NCBI GenBank assembly: GCA_947481575.1
Contig: CANKGV010000010.1
Coordinates: 7,501 to 71,500 of the forward strand
Direction of reading: 5' to 3'
DNA: 64,000 nt
From: Alphaproteobacteria bacterium
GTDB taxonomy: Bacteria > Pseudomonadota > Alphaproteobacteria > UBA2966 > CAIVPW01
The notes beneath the pieces were generated by a model. That model searched no databases. It saw only the letters and a program-made list of their open reading frames with translations, and had not been told where the DNA came from. Shown here piece by piece: positions 8,173 to 17,427 of the stretch (positions are counted from its first letter, which is position 1; the number at the start of each line of letters is the position of its first letter). The position numbers and the translations under genes were made by a program.

Positions 8173-9522
8173 ATGACCTCGAAACGCTGGCTTGCGGCAC
8201 GGAGCTTGGCAATCGGATTGCTGGCCGGTGGCATCGCAGCGGCCGCGCACGCCGAAACCCTGACCGATGCCTTTTCCTTGGCGTATTCGACCAATCCAAC
8301 CTTGCTGGCCCAGCGCGCCAGCCTGCGTGCCACCGATGAAACGGTGGCCCAGGCAAACGCCCAGTGGAAGCCGACCCTTTCGGCGACCGCTTCGGTGACC
8401 CGCAGCAACACCTCGGGCAACACCTCCAACAACACGACGCCGACATCGGTGGCGCTCGCGCTCAGCCAAACGCTGTACCGCGGCGGGCGGATCACCGAAG
8501 GCGTGCAACAAGCGGAGGCCCAAGTGCTCGCGGCGCGCGCGCGTCTGCGTACTTCGGAGCAGACCGTCCTGTCGTCCGCGGTCGCCGCGTTCATGGGCGT
8601 ACTGCAGAACCAGGCGTTGCTGCAGTTGAACCAGTCCAACGAGCAGGTGCTGACCAACCAACTGGAAGCCACCCGCAACCGCTTCCAAGTCGGCGATGCG
8701 ACTGTCACCGACGTGGCGCTGGCGCAAGCCGCCCTGTCGGCCGCAGCGGCTTCCCGCATTCAGGCGGAAGGCAACTTGCAGGCGGCGGTCTCCTCCTATG
8801 TTCAAGTCATGGGACAGGCGCCCGGCAACCTGGTCGCGCCGGACCCCATGAAGGGCCTGCCGCCGACGTTGCAGAACGTGGTGTCGATCGGCCTGGCCGA
8901 GAACCCTACCGTCATCGCCGCGCAGTACACGCTCGCCGCCTCGCAGCACGCGGTCGTCTCGGCGGAGGGGGCACTGCGCCCCACCGTCTCGGCCACCGCC
9001 CGCACGTCGCGGTCGGCCGACTGGGCGGAACTCGGCACGCCGGCCTACGCTAACTCCATCGGCATTTCGATCTCGGTGCCGCTATACCAAGGCGGCGGCG
9101 AGTATTCGACGATCCGCAGCGCCAAGGAATCCAGCGTTCAGTCCCAACTGTTGGCGGACGATGCCCGCCGCACCGTGACGCAGGCGGCGACGCAAGCATG
9201 GCAGCAGCTCGCCACCGCGCGGGCCAGCATCCTTTCGCGCAGCGATCAGGTGCGGGCCAGCGAGCAGGCGCTGGCGGGCGTGCAGCAGGAGCGCGAAGTC
9301 GGCGCCAAGACCTTGCTCGACGTGCTGACGGCGGAACAGAACCTGCTCAACGCACGTGTCGCCTTGGTGACGGCGCGGCGCGACGAAGTGGTGGCGAGCT
9401 ACAGCCTTCTGTCGGCCATGGGCCGGCTCACCGCGGAAGCGCTGACCCTGCCGGTGACCCCGTACAACGCGGTCGCGCACTACGACCGGGTACAGGACGC
9501 CTGGACCGGCACCAACCCGTAA
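8173..9522 (+). CDS. TolC-family outer membrane channel
   Basis: ATG 8173 has AGGAG 8 bases upstream and gives a signal peptide ending AHA (residues 1-29). The 449-aa product has two duplicated TolC halves (LTDAFSLAYSTNPTLLAQRASLRATDE and a second around LAENPTVIAAQYTLAASQHAVVSAE), SQTLYRGGR and SVPLYQGGGEYS beta-strand motifs, and the conserved VGAKTLLDVLTAEQNLLNARVALVTARRDEVVASYSLLSAMG region. It lies 83 bases after the permease and completes a tripartite pump. Confidence 0.95.
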   Translation: MTSKRWLAARSLAIGLLAGGIAAAAHAETLTDAFSLAYSTNPTLLAQRASLRATDETVAQANAQWKPTLSATASVTRSNTSGNTSNNTTPTSVALALSQTLYRGGRITEGVQQAEAQVLAARARLRTSEQTVLSSAVAAFMGVLQNQALLQLNQSNEQVLTNQLEATRNRFQVGDATVTDVALAQAALSAAAASRIQAEGNLQAAVSSYVQVMGQAPGNLVAPDPMKGLPPTLQNVVSIGLAENPTVIAAQYTLAASQHAVVSAEGALRPTVSATARTSRSADWAELGTPAYANSIGISISVPLYQGGGEYSTIRSAKESSVQSQLLADDARRTVTQAATQAWQQLATARASILSRSDQVRASEQALAGVQQEREVGAKTLLDVLTAEQNLLNARVALVTARRDEVVASYSLLSAMGRLTAEALTLPVTPYNAVAHYDRVQDAWTGTNP

Positions 9523-9824
9523 CCAGACACATCGTCGAGGCCGCGTTGCCGGCCTCGACGGACCGGCGCGTGTCGATGATGGCAGCGATAGGCAAAGGCC
9601 CAGTCACGCTGCGGTCCAGCGCGCCGCCCGGCACCATTAGCTAAGCTATTGATATTGCTGCATACCCAACAAGGCCGGCGGCCGCTTTAGGTCATCGATC
9701 ACGTTGCGCCACCGTGATCACGAGGTCTTGCAATCCGGTCGCCACACAGTACATAAACACTATAAGGCTGGCTGGTTTGGTCGGCCGAACCCAACGGGTC
9801 CAACAGGGAGTGAAAGACCGTCTC
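9523..9824. other. Intergenic region between tolC-like and cytochrome c genes
   Basis: A 9-bp perfect hairpin (9534-9542/9551-9559, 8-base loop) 11 bases after the tolC-like stop may end that operon, although no T-tract follows. A second inverted repeat (9697-9703/9713-9719) and a TATAAG hexamer at 9761-9766 precede the cytochrome c gene and may belong to its promoter. No convincing -35 was found at normal spacing. No coding potential is evident. Confidence 0.45.
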
Positions 9825-10265
9825 ATGGCTTTTAAGAAGGTTGCTGGCGCCGTAGCGCTGGTCGTTGGTGGCGCACTGTTCGGCATGGGCGTCCAGGCCG
9901 CCGAAATCGGCAAGCTGGTTGCCACACCCGCCACGGAAGAGATGCAGCTGGCGCAGGACGCCGCAGCCGGCAAGGTCGCGTTCATTGCCTGCGCCGCGTG
10001 CCACACCATCAACAAGGGCGACCCGAACCGTGTGGGCCCGAACTTGAACGGGATCATGGGCAAGAAGGCCGGCTCGGTCGCTGGCTTCGCGTACTCGGAC
10101 AATTTCAAGAAGGGTGCTGCCGCCATCACCTGGGACGAGAAGAAGATGGAAGAGTGGATCGAGGCCCCGGCGAAGGTGATCGCGGGCACGAAGATGACCT
10201 ATCCGGGTCAGGCCAACGAAACCACGCGCAAGAACATCGTCGCGTACATCAAGAGCATTCCGTAA
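9825..10265 (+). CDS. Class I c-type cytochrome
   Basis: The 146-aa product starts at ATG 9825 and has a signal peptide ending VQAA, followed by an N-terminal extension. The single heme motif is CAACH (near residue 52-56). VGPNLNGIMGKKAG and YSDNFKKG follow, and the likely axial Met is in GTKMTYPG. The C-terminal helix reads TTRKNIVAYIKSI. This matches cytochrome c2/c552-like periplasmic electron carriers. It is monocistronic: a strong terminator follows its stop by 25 bases. Confidence 0.93.
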   Translation: MAFKKVAGAVALVVGGALFGMGVQAAEIGKLVATPATEEMQLAQDAAAGKVAFIACAACHTINKGDPNRVGPNLNGIMGKKAGSVAGFAYSDNFKKGAAAITWDEKKMEEWIEAPAKVIAGTKMTYPGQANETTRKNIVAYIKSIP

Positions 10266-10290
10266 GGGATCTCCGCGCAACACCGTTACG

Positions 10291-10325
10291 GGCCCGCCGG
10301 GGCAACTCGGCGGGCCTTTTCTTTG
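10291..10325 (+). terminator. Rho-independent terminator after cytochrome c
   Basis: A perfect 9-bp GC stem (10291-10299 with 10308-10316, 8-base loop) is followed by TTTTCTTTG. It lies 25 bases downstream of the cytochrome stop and is a textbook intrinsic terminator. Confidence 0.9.
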
Positions 10326-10413
10326 GCTCCAGGCTAGGCACCCCAGCAGCAGCTGTTCGCCGGAGTTTCGCGGCCCGCCCGTTTAGCCTCCGTCCCCGCA
10401 CCGAGCATCCGAT

Positions 10414-10944
10414 TTGGAAACCCCGCAACTACCGCAATACGCCCCATTAATCGGCGCCGCCGTCGTCTTGGTGATCCTGGCGCTGCGCATGCGCGCGCTG
10501 AGCCGCCACCGCCGTCTGCGGATCGAGTGGCTGTGGGTGGTGCCGGCGATCCTATTGCTCGCCGCAGGTGTGCTGTTGTTCTACACGCCGCCAACCGTGG
10601 CCGACTGGGCGTGGATGACCGTGGCGCTTGGCCTGGGCGCCAGCATGGGCTGGTATCGCGGGCGCGGCATGCACATCAAGGTAAACCCGGAAACCCACGA
10701 GATCACCACCAAGGCCTCGCCCGGCGCGATGCTGTTCATCGGCGTACTGGTACTGATGAAGGTCGCACTGCGCACGGTGGCGCTGGACGAGGCCACCGGG
10801 TGGCACATCGATCCGGAACTGATCACCGACGCTTCGCTGGCGCTGGCACTCGGACTCATTGCCGTCAGCCGCCTGGAGATGTGGTTGCGGGCGCGGCGCT
10901 TGCTCGATGCGGCGCGCGCCAATTCACCGTTGGGCATGGGCTAG
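10414..10944 (+). CDS. DUF1453/CcdC-like membrane protein
   Basis: The 176-aa integral membrane protein begins at TTG 10414. Predicted helices are about residues 11-26, 41-58, 65-78, 104-119 and 138-152. The RLRIEWLWVVPAILL and GWYRGRGMHIKVNPETHEITTKASPGAMLF segments are typical of DUF1453 (CcdC-like) proteins. The family is annotated near cytochrome c biogenesis in Bacillus; here it merely follows a cytochrome c gene beyond a terminator. Function unproven. Its 3' end overlaps the convergent hydrolase gene by 21 bases. Confidence 0.75.
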   Translation: METPQLPQYAPLIGAAVVLVILALRMRALSRHRRLRIEWLWVVPAILLLAAGVLLFYTPPTVADWAWMTVALGLGASMGWYRGRGMHIKVNPETHEITTKASPGAMLFIGVLVLMKVALRTVALDEATGWHIDPELITDASLALALGLIAVSRLEMWLRARRLLDAARANSPLGMG

Positions 10945-12357
10945 CCCAAACCGCGCGACCTCGGCATTGAACATGCCGGGGTCTTCGACGAAGCCATTGT
11001 GGCCGGTGGCCGGAAATACGTGCAGCTCAGCGCCCGGGATGCCCGCGGCAATGATCGCCGACTGGTTCGGGGTGGTGATCAGGTCGTGGTCACCCACCAA
11101 AACCAAGGTGGGCACGCGGACCGACGGTAACGCGGCACGCACGTCGTAGGTGCGGAATTCGCGCCCACCGGTCAACTGGCGCCACGCCTCGCCGGAGCGG
11201 ATCATCGGATCCATGATGCGGTCGCCGATGCCGGGCTCCGGCGGATCGAAGTACAGCGGGAACAGCAGCCGCGCGCGCTCGTCGTCGGACAATCCGGGCG
11301 GCGGATTGCGTTGCTCCGGCGTGCCGAAGCGCTGGATGTTGGCGCTGGCCTCGGCGTTCCACGCAATGCTGGGAGCGGTATCGGCCAGAATCAGCGCGGC
11401 GAGGCGATCTTGGTGGGCGAGCGCATACAACTGCGCCACGAACCCGCCGTAGGAATGTCCGAGCAAGATGATGCGTTCAAACCCCAGCGCCGCACGCAGA
11501 CCGTCCAGGGCCGCCACCGCGCCCGCCATCGTATACGGACGCCCGGGCGGCAGGCGCTCCGACAGCCCCTGCCCCTGCTGGTCCACGTAGATCACCGTGA
11601 ACTGCGCGGCGAGCGCATCGAGGTAGGGACGGAAATAGCCGTGCTCCATGCCTGGGCCGCCGTGCACGACGAACAGCGGTGGGCCGCTGCCGAGCATCAC
11701 GTAGTGCATGGCGAGGCCGTCCACGGTGACGAACCCTTGAATATCGTCGTCCGGCCGCTGTCGGATATCGGTGACGCGCATGGACCATTGGCCGGCGACC
11801 GATAGCACCAGCGGATCGCCGGGGTCGTCGTGAATCCAAAGCTCGGTGCCGGCATCGGTGCGGGCCACCAAGGCGCCTACCTCGCCCGGCGCGCCGTCCA
11901 CCGTCAACACAAACCGGTCGCGCCGCACGAGGTGCAGATGGGTCGCCGCCATGGTTCGGCTGTCGTCGTTGAACGCGAGCGCGGTGACGCCAGCGCGGCC
12001 CAACTCGTCGACCACTTCGCGGCTCAGCCACAGGGCAGTCGCGTCACCGGCATCGCCCCACTCGCGGTTGGTGTAGCACTCGCAGTAGCGGTGGCTGCGA
12101 TCGAGCGCTGCTTGCGACTGGACGCGTACGCCTTCCGCCGCAACCGGCGACGTTGTGAACCATTCGAACTGCAGGGGAGCCGTGTTTAGCACCGCGGCGG
12201 TGAACCGGTAGCGGACGCCGGCGTCTTCGACCGCGACAGTGATCTTGGTGGCGAGCCGCCGCGCACCGCCTTCGCGCAGCGCGCCGTCGGCGCACGCGGG
12301 CCCTGCGACCAACGCCAGAGCAGCCGCAGCAAGGATTGCCGCGAGCCGCACACGCAT
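10924..12357 (-). CDS. Exported alpha/beta hydrolase with extra N-terminal domain
   Basis: The 477-aa product has a signal peptide (ending ACA, about residue 23), a roughly 180-residue N-terminal domain of unknown type, then an alpha/beta-hydrolase fold from about residue 208 (FVTVDGLAMHYVMLGSGPPLFVVHGGPGMEHGYF). The nucleophile Ser302 sits in GHSYGG, a likely acid is in VGDHDLIT and the His is in ATGHNGF. The closest flavour is proline-iminopeptidase-like hydrolases. It begins two bases after the TPR gene stop and so is the last gene of the Gld-type ABC operon. Substrate unknown. Confidence 0.85.
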   Translation of the reverse strand: MRVRLAAILAAAALALVAGPACADGALREGGARRLATKITVAVEDAGVRYRFTAAVLNTAPLQFEWFTTSPVAAEGVRVQSQAALDRSHRYCECYTNREWGDAGDATALWLSREVVDELGRAGVTALAFNDDSRTMAATHLHLVRRDRFVLTVDGAPGEVGALVARTDAGTELWIHDDPGDPLVLSVAGQWSMRVTDIRQRPDDDIQGFVTVDGLAMHYVMLGSGPPLFVVHGGPGMEHGYFRPYLDALAAQFTVIYVDQQGQGLSERLPPGRPYTMAGAVAALDGLRAALGFERIILLGHSYGGFVAQLYALAHQDRLAALILADTAPSIAWNAEASANIQRFGTPEQRNPPPGLSDDERARLLFPLYFDPPEPGIGDRIMDPMIRSGEAWRQLTGGREFRTYDVRAALPSVRVPTLVLVGDHDLITTPNQSAIIAAGIPGAELHVFPATGHNGFVEDPGMFNAEVARFGLAHAQR

Positions 12358-12359
12358 CG

Positions 12360-14153
12360 CTATTTCGCCGCCAACGGGTCGGTGACCGACTGCAGGAAGC
12401 GTTTTCCCTCGGCACCCGCATCCGGGTATTTGCGCGCCAGTTCGTCGGCAGGATCGGGCGCGTTGGGATCGACCGGGGTCGACTCTTCCTCGCCCGTCAC
12501 ATCGGTACCGCGGTAATCGGTGATGCGCGCGAAGTCGCCCACGCCGGTGGTGCGGTTGGCCTCGCGCAGCGGCTCCTTAAGGCCGCCGACGATGCGCCCC
12601 GCCTCGGCCTTCGCCGCAGCGGCCTCGGTCGCATTGCCGGCGCCAGTTTGCGCCGATGCGGTTCCGGCCAGCGCCGCGGCCTCGCCCAACGGCAGCTGGG
12701 CGTCCTTGAACAATGCACGGGCCTCGCCGAACGCGGCGACCGCGGCATCCACAGCGCCGGCGCCGAGTTCGGCACGGCCGAGTCCCAAGGAGGCCAGCGC
12801 CGAGGTGCGCTTGTCCGGCCCAAGTTTGCTCTTCGCTTCGCCGTAGGCGGTGCGGGCCGCAGCGTGATCTTTCAGGACCAGCGCTGCGTCGCCCAGGCCG
12901 AGCTGCGCCGCGCCGATCGCGGCGGCCTGGCCTGAGGCGGTCGCCGCAGCGACGGCCGCCTCGAATGCCTTGCGGGCGTCGGCGGCATTGCCCGCGGCGA
13001 GTTCGGTGATGCCAAGGCCGGTCAGCGCCTGGGCTGCGCCCGCCTTGTTACCCGCAGCGTCAGCGGTTGCCTTGGCCTTGCCGTATGCCTCGCGCGCCTC
13101 CGGGAACTCACCCATCAGGCGTTCCACCGCACCCAACGCCGCGTAGCCCGCAACAACGGTGACCTTGTCGTCGGTCGGCGTGGCCTTGTCGATGGCCGCG
13201 GTCAGCCCTTCCTTCGCCGGCTCGGGATAGCCGAGCGCGGCCTGGGCCAGACCCAGTTCAACGCCAATGCGGGCGTAGAGGTCAGGACGGCGCCCGGCGC
13301 CGTACTGGGTCTGCGCCTCGCTGAGCATCGCGAACGCCGCCATGGGACGGCCGAGCTTCGCTTCGAGTTGGGCCCGGATGTGGTTCACGCGGCCGATGCC
13401 GACCGGGTCGTCGATCTGCGCATACACCAGCTGGGCTTCGGCCAGGCGCTTGCGCGATGCCGCTTCGCTAACCGGCATCGTCGCCTCGACTTCGATGCCG
13501 AGCAGCACGTGCTTCACGGTGGCCGGGTTGCCGGCGCGTTCAAACGCGTTCTCGGCTTGGTCGAACGCCGCGCGCGCCTCGGCGTAGCGGAACGTCGCCT
13601 TTTCCAGATCGCCGAGCGCGGCCAGTACCACTGCCTCACCCGCAGGATTGCCGGCCTGGACGTAAAGATCGCGCGCCCGGGCAAATGCCGCGCGCGCAGG
13701 GGCCGACTGGCCCAGGTTGCCTTCCAGGTTGCCGCGGCCAAGTTCCACGGCCGCGAGCCCGCCCAGATCGCCGGCGCGGCGGTAGATCGCCTCGGCCTGC
13801 GCGTAGTCGTCGCGGGCCTCGGGCGTGCGGCCGAGATTGTTGGCGGCCACCGCATCGCTGAGCAGCTTCTTGGCGCGGTCGAGATCGGCGGGGTTGGCCG
13901 CCGCAGCTGCCTTGGGTGCGCCGGCCGGAGCGGACGCGGTGGGACGCGCAGGCGCGGCCCCGTCGGCGCGTGGCGCAGGTGTGGGCGCCAACAACGCCAG
14001 CGCCCCCAACGCCAAAAACGCGAACCCGCCCAGCGCGCCGACGATGAGCCGCACCGGCCCACGCGCAGCAACGAGCGCGCCAACGGCCACCACCAGCGCG
14101 ACGACGGCCGCGATGCCGGACGGGCTGGCCAGTGCGTTCGCGAACGATCCCAT
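12360..14153 (-). CDS. Membrane-anchored TPR-repeat protein
   Basis: ATG 14153 has GAGGA 5 bases upstream; an ATG at 14165 is the alternative. The 597-aa product has two N-terminal membrane helices (about residues 12-31 and 38-58), a Pro/Ala linker, then about ten TPR-like helical repeats rich in Ala (for example AVELGRGNLEGNLGQSAPARAAFARARDLY) up to about residue 530, and an acidic C-terminal tail. It probably scaffolds protein contacts at the membrane. It lies between the DUF4340 and hydrolase genes, 138 bases after DUF4340, suggesting one Gld-type operon. Confidence 0.8.
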   Translation of the reverse strand: MGSFANALASPSGIAAVVALVVAVGALVAARGPVRLIVGALGGFAFLALGALALLAPTPAPRADGAAPARPTASAPAGAPKAAAAANPADLDRAKKLLSDAVAANNLGRTPEARDDYAQAEAIYRRAGDLGGLAAVELGRGNLEGNLGQSAPARAAFARARDLYVQAGNPAGEAVVLAALGDLEKATFRYAEARAAFDQAENAFERAGNPATVKHVLLGIEVEATMPVSEAASRKRLAEAQLVYAQIDDPVGIGRVNHIRAQLEAKLGRPMAAFAMLSEAQTQYGAGRRPDLYARIGVELGLAQAALGYPEPAKEGLTAAIDKATPTDDKVTVVAGYAALGAVERLMGEFPEAREAYGKAKATADAAGNKAGAAQALTGLGITELAAGNAADARKAFEAAVAAATASGQAAAIGAAQLGLGDAALVLKDHAAARTAYGEAKSKLGPDKRTSALASLGLGRAELGAGAVDAAVAAFGEARALFKDAQLPLGEAAALAGTASAQTGAGNATEAAAAKAEAGRIVGGLKEPLREANRTTGVGDFARITDYRGTDVTGEEESTPVDPNAPDPADELARKYPDAGAEGKRFLQSVTDPLAAK

Positions 14154-14291
14154 GACGGTCCTCATACCGGCGCCGGAACCGGCGCCTATCTAGCGCGAAA
14201 ACTCTAGGTGCGGGTGGGGTTGCCGGTCAATCGCCCGGACCGGCGGCACGCGGTGCGCCAGCCTGCGACGAACGCAGGCTGGCGACCGGGA

Positions 14292-15479
14292 TTACGGGTT
14301 GGGACGCAGCCCTTGCAGGTTGACGCCCGGTACCGGCGGCGGCGCGGCCGGCGCGCCACCCTGCTGGCGCTGCAGTTGTTCCAGCAGGCCCGGCGGCAAT
14401 TGCGCGCCAGGCGGCAGGCCGGGGAACGCGCCCACGGCATTCGGATCGGGGATCGCTTCGCGCAGTTCCTCCAGCGGGCGCAGGAACGCGCCGGACTTGA
14501 AGCTCGGCAACGCAAACGCCCAACCGGCCGTGGATTCCCGCGCGGTCTTGGCGCGTTCAGTCTCGGCCTTACCGGCCGTCATGGTGATGTCGAACTTGGC
14601 CCAAACCAACGCATCGATGGTGGCCACGGTCGCCTTCAACACCATGCCGTCACCGGCAGTGAACGTGAGTTCGCGCGCATTGTCCGGGAACTTCACGGCC
14701 GAGGCTGGCTTCACGTCGTCGAAGTTGAGCGACACGATGCCCGACGCAACCTGCTTTACCGCGCTGTCCGCCGCCTGGATCTTGTCTTCCTTCGGGACCA
14801 ACTGGTAGCGGGCGACGCCGTTTTCGTCGATCGACTTCAGCGAGTCGAATACCACCTTGCCGCCTTCGCGGATCTGGATGGCGTTCACTTCGGGGCCGGG
14901 CACATGGATGATCTGGCGGTTCATCCAGTCGAGCGTGGTCGGCGGCAACGCCACCGTACCGCGCACGAGCCAACTCCGCGCCTCGCCGGGCACGCGCACG
15001 TAGGTGCCGCCGAGCGGGTCGAAAATCATGGTCGAACTGGCGCGGCCGACGACCACCGCGGCGAGCTTCTGGCCTGCCGCGTTCTCGAACGTCATCTGGC
15101 GCGAGCGCGCGTTGGTGCCGGCGGCGTCCTCCACCGACAGGCGGCTGTACTTGGCCGGATCGTCGGTCTTCGGCTCGAACCGGCGCAACGCCGCTACCGA
15201 GGCCACCAAGCTGCGCACATTGGACGTGGGCACCGGGTAGTCGAAGCGGTCGGCAAACACCCACTGGCCGTTCTTCAACTGGATGGTCGCGTGGTCGGTG
15301 GGCGTCGTGTAGACGATCTTGGCAACGTCGTTCGCGTGCGCAACCAGATCGGGGAACATCGGCTCGTCATAAAGCTGAACGTCCTGGGCGGAGCGGCTTT
15401 CGACGATGACCGCTGCACCGGCGGCAACGACGCCGACAGCGGTGATCCCTGCGAGGATCAGAAACGCGCGCGGGCTCAT
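14292..15479 (-). CDS. DUF4340 domain protein
   Basis: The ATG at 15479 overlaps the GldG-like stop as ATGA. The 395-aa product has one N-terminal membrane helix (FLILAGITAVGVVAAGAAVIV), then an extracytoplasmic beta-rich domain with DUF4340 features (DHATIQLKNGQWVFADRFDYPV, RASSTMIFDPLGGTYVRVPGEARSWLV, MNRQII) and a Pro/Gln-rich C-terminal tail. DUF4340 proteins commonly accompany GldG-type ABC auxiliary genes; their job is unknown. Co-transcription with the upstream ABC genes is strongly indicated. Confidence 0.85.
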   Translation of the reverse strand: MSPRAFLILAGITAVGVVAAGAAVIVESRSAQDVQLYDEPMFPDLVAHANDVAKIVYTTPTDHATIQLKNGQWVFADRFDYPVPTSNVRSLVASVAALRRFEPKTDDPAKYSRLSVEDAAGTNARSRQMTFENAAGQKLAAVVVGRASSTMIFDPLGGTYVRVPGEARSWLVRGTVALPPTTLDWMNRQIIHVPGPEVNAIQIREGGKVVFDSLKSIDENGVARYQLVPKEDKIQAADSAVKQVASGIVSLNFDDVKPASAVKFPDNARELTFTAGDGMVLKATVATIDALVWAKFDITMTAGKAETERAKTARESTAGWAFALPSFKSGAFLRPLEELREAIPDPNAVGAFPGLPPGAQLPPGLLEQLQRQQGGAPAAPPPVPGVNLQGLRPNP

Positions 15480-17425
15480 ACGGCGGCTCCCTGGCGTTGA
15501 CGTTGTGTACGGGCGGCCGCACGGGCCGCAGCCAGGCGGCCGCGGCGCCAAATCGCGATCAACACGCCGAACCCGATCAGCACCACCGGCACGGCGGCGA
15601 TGTTCAACAGCTGCAGATTGCGCCGCAGGGTATCGATGTCCTTGTTGAGGGCCGCGCGCACGTCGCGCAGCTGCTCGCGCAGCGTCAGCATCTTCTTGTT
15701 GAAGTCGATGATCTGCTGCTGCTGGTCCTGGGTGAGCAGCTCGAACTGCGCGTCGGCACCCTGCAACGCCTGCAGTTGCGCCAACTGGTTCTGGGTGTCC
15801 TGCAGTTCGTTCTGCAGGCGCTGCTCGGTCTCAAAGTACTTGGAGCGCGCCGCCGCCTCGATCTCGTCCACGGTGGTGAACGGACGGTGCGACAGCCCGC
15901 GGCCGCGCAGACCGATCAGGGCGCCACCGCCCGATAGGTTCTCGACCGCGTTGACGACGAAGTCGGCGTTGTTCGAAACCGGCTGGCCGGTCTGGAAGTT
16001 CGCCACGTGGGTGTCGTCGAGCATGTCTTCGTCGGCCACGACGATGATGTTCATCGGCGCAGTCGACACCTTCACCTGGGCCGGCTCCGGCGGCGGAACC
16101 TCGGGATCCGGGTTGTTCGGATCGTTCGACTTGTTCAGCGCCGGGGGACCGTCGGGGAACGCGGTCGTGGTCTTGCCGGTGACGCGCGCGGCCAGGATCT
16201 GGCGCACGCCCGACGGCACGAAGTTCTGCAGCAACGTGTTCGGATCGCCGCGGCGGCGCACCGAGGTGGCCTCCATCAGCATCGAGTCGCGCGTGGTCTG
16301 GATCAGCGGCGTCACCTTGATGCCGTCGATGCCAAGGTCCTTGAACGCGCCGGCGCTGGACATACGCATCAGCTGCAGGCGGTTGGTGATCGCGTCGTCG
16401 GCGTTGAACGCATCGCCGCGGATTTGCAGCCACGGGACATAGTCCGCCACCACGCGGGTCGGGCCACCGGCGCCGCTCACGCGCATCGCCATCTGGCGGT
16501 CGCCGACGATCTTGGTCTCGTCCATCGACAGGCCCCACTTGGGCAGCAACGCACCCAGGGTGGAGGTCGGGAACAGGTACGAGAGCGGGTTCTGCGGGTC
16601 CTTCGGCGAATTCTCGGCGAACGGGTCGACGAACACGATCAGCGAGCCGCCCTGCAACACGTACTGGTCGAGCGCGTACAGTGTGCGTTCCGAGATCAGC
16701 GCCGGATGGACGGCGATGATCACATCGGCATCGCCCGGCATGAAGTTCGCCTGGTAGTTCACCGCGCGGACGTCGTAGGTGGACTTCATCTGGCGGACAA
16801 ACGACCACGCCGGGGGGTTCCCCGAGTCGTCGCCCATCACGCGCATACCGTCGATCACGCCGACCACCGGCTTGCGCGGGCGGGCCAGGGCGCTGACCAT
16901 GCGGGTCAGGTCGTATTCGAGGAACTGCTCGCGGGTCGGATCGAGGAACGAGATCGCCTGCACGTCGTCGGTGCTGTTGTTGCCGACTAGGCCGAAATAG
17001 CCCTGCTCGCCCGTCTCATTCAGCTGGAAGCCGCGCAGCTGGAACGCGATGGCGCGGTCTTCGGCCGACGAGAACGGCACCGGATTCACGACTTCGACGC
17101 GCACCACGCCGCCAGTGAGGCTCTGGTAAGCGCGCAGCAATTCGTTTACCCGCGCCGCATAGACCGCGAGGGTCGGCGCCGCCGTCATCAAGCCCTGGCT
17201 CTGGAACAAGCGCAGGGTGATCGGCTCCTTCACCCCGGCCAGGATGCCACGGGTGGAATTGGTCAGCGTATAGAGCTTGTCTTGCGTCAAGTCGGTGCGC
17301 GCGGAGTTGAGCGCGACCGCAGCGAACAGGTTCACCGCCAAAAACAACACGATCGCCAGCACGATGCCGGTGATAGCCAGTACCGAACGGTCGAGTTTGC
17401 CGAGGCGGGCGAGCAGCGTATCCAT
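15476..17425 (-). CDS. GldG-type ABC transporter auxiliary (substrate-binding-like) protein
   Basis: The 649-aa product has an N-terminal membrane helix (ITGIVLAIVLFLAVNLFAAVAL), a large extracytoplasmic region with the GldG/ABC_transp_aux landmarks (DLTQDKLYTLTNSTRGIL, FLEYDLTRMV, VVGVIDGM, GGSLIVFVDPFAE), a coiled-coil segment at about 540-620 and a C-terminal helix (NIAAVPVVLIGFGVLIAIW). It begins two bases after the permease stop. In Bacteroidetes GldAFG is tied to gliding; here no gliding genes are visible, so the exported or extracted substrate is unknown. Confidence 0.9.
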   Translation of the reverse strand: MDTLLARLGKLDRSVLAITGIVLAIVLFLAVNLFAAVALNSARTDLTQDKLYTLTNSTRGILAGVKEPITLRLFQSQGLMTAAPTLAVYAARVNELLRAYQSLTGGVVRVEVVNPVPFSSAEDRAIAFQLRGFQLNETGEQGYFGLVGNNSTDDVQAISFLDPTREQFLEYDLTRMVSALARPRKPVVGVIDGMRVMGDDSGNPPAWSFVRQMKSTYDVRAVNYQANFMPGDADVIIAVHPALISERTLYALDQYVLQGGSLIVFVDPFAENSPKDPQNPLSYLFPTSTLGALLPKWGLSMDETKIVGDRQMAMRVSGAGGPTRVVADYVPWLQIRGDAFNADDAITNRLQLMRMSSAGAFKDLGIDGIKVTPLIQTTRDSMLMEATSVRRRGDPNTLLQNFVPSGVRQILAARVTGKTTTAFPDGPPALNKSNDPNNPDPEVPPPEPAQVKVSTAPMNIIVVADEDMLDDTHVANFQTGQPVSNNADFVVNAVENLSGGGALIGLRGRGLSHRPFTTVDEIEAAARSKYFETEQRLQNELQDTQNQLAQLQALQGADAQFELLTQDQQQQIIDFNKKMLTLREQLRDVRAALNKDIDTLRRNLQLLNIAAVPVVLIGFGVLIAIWRRGRLAAARAAARTQRQRQGAAV

Positions 17426-17427
17426 GA

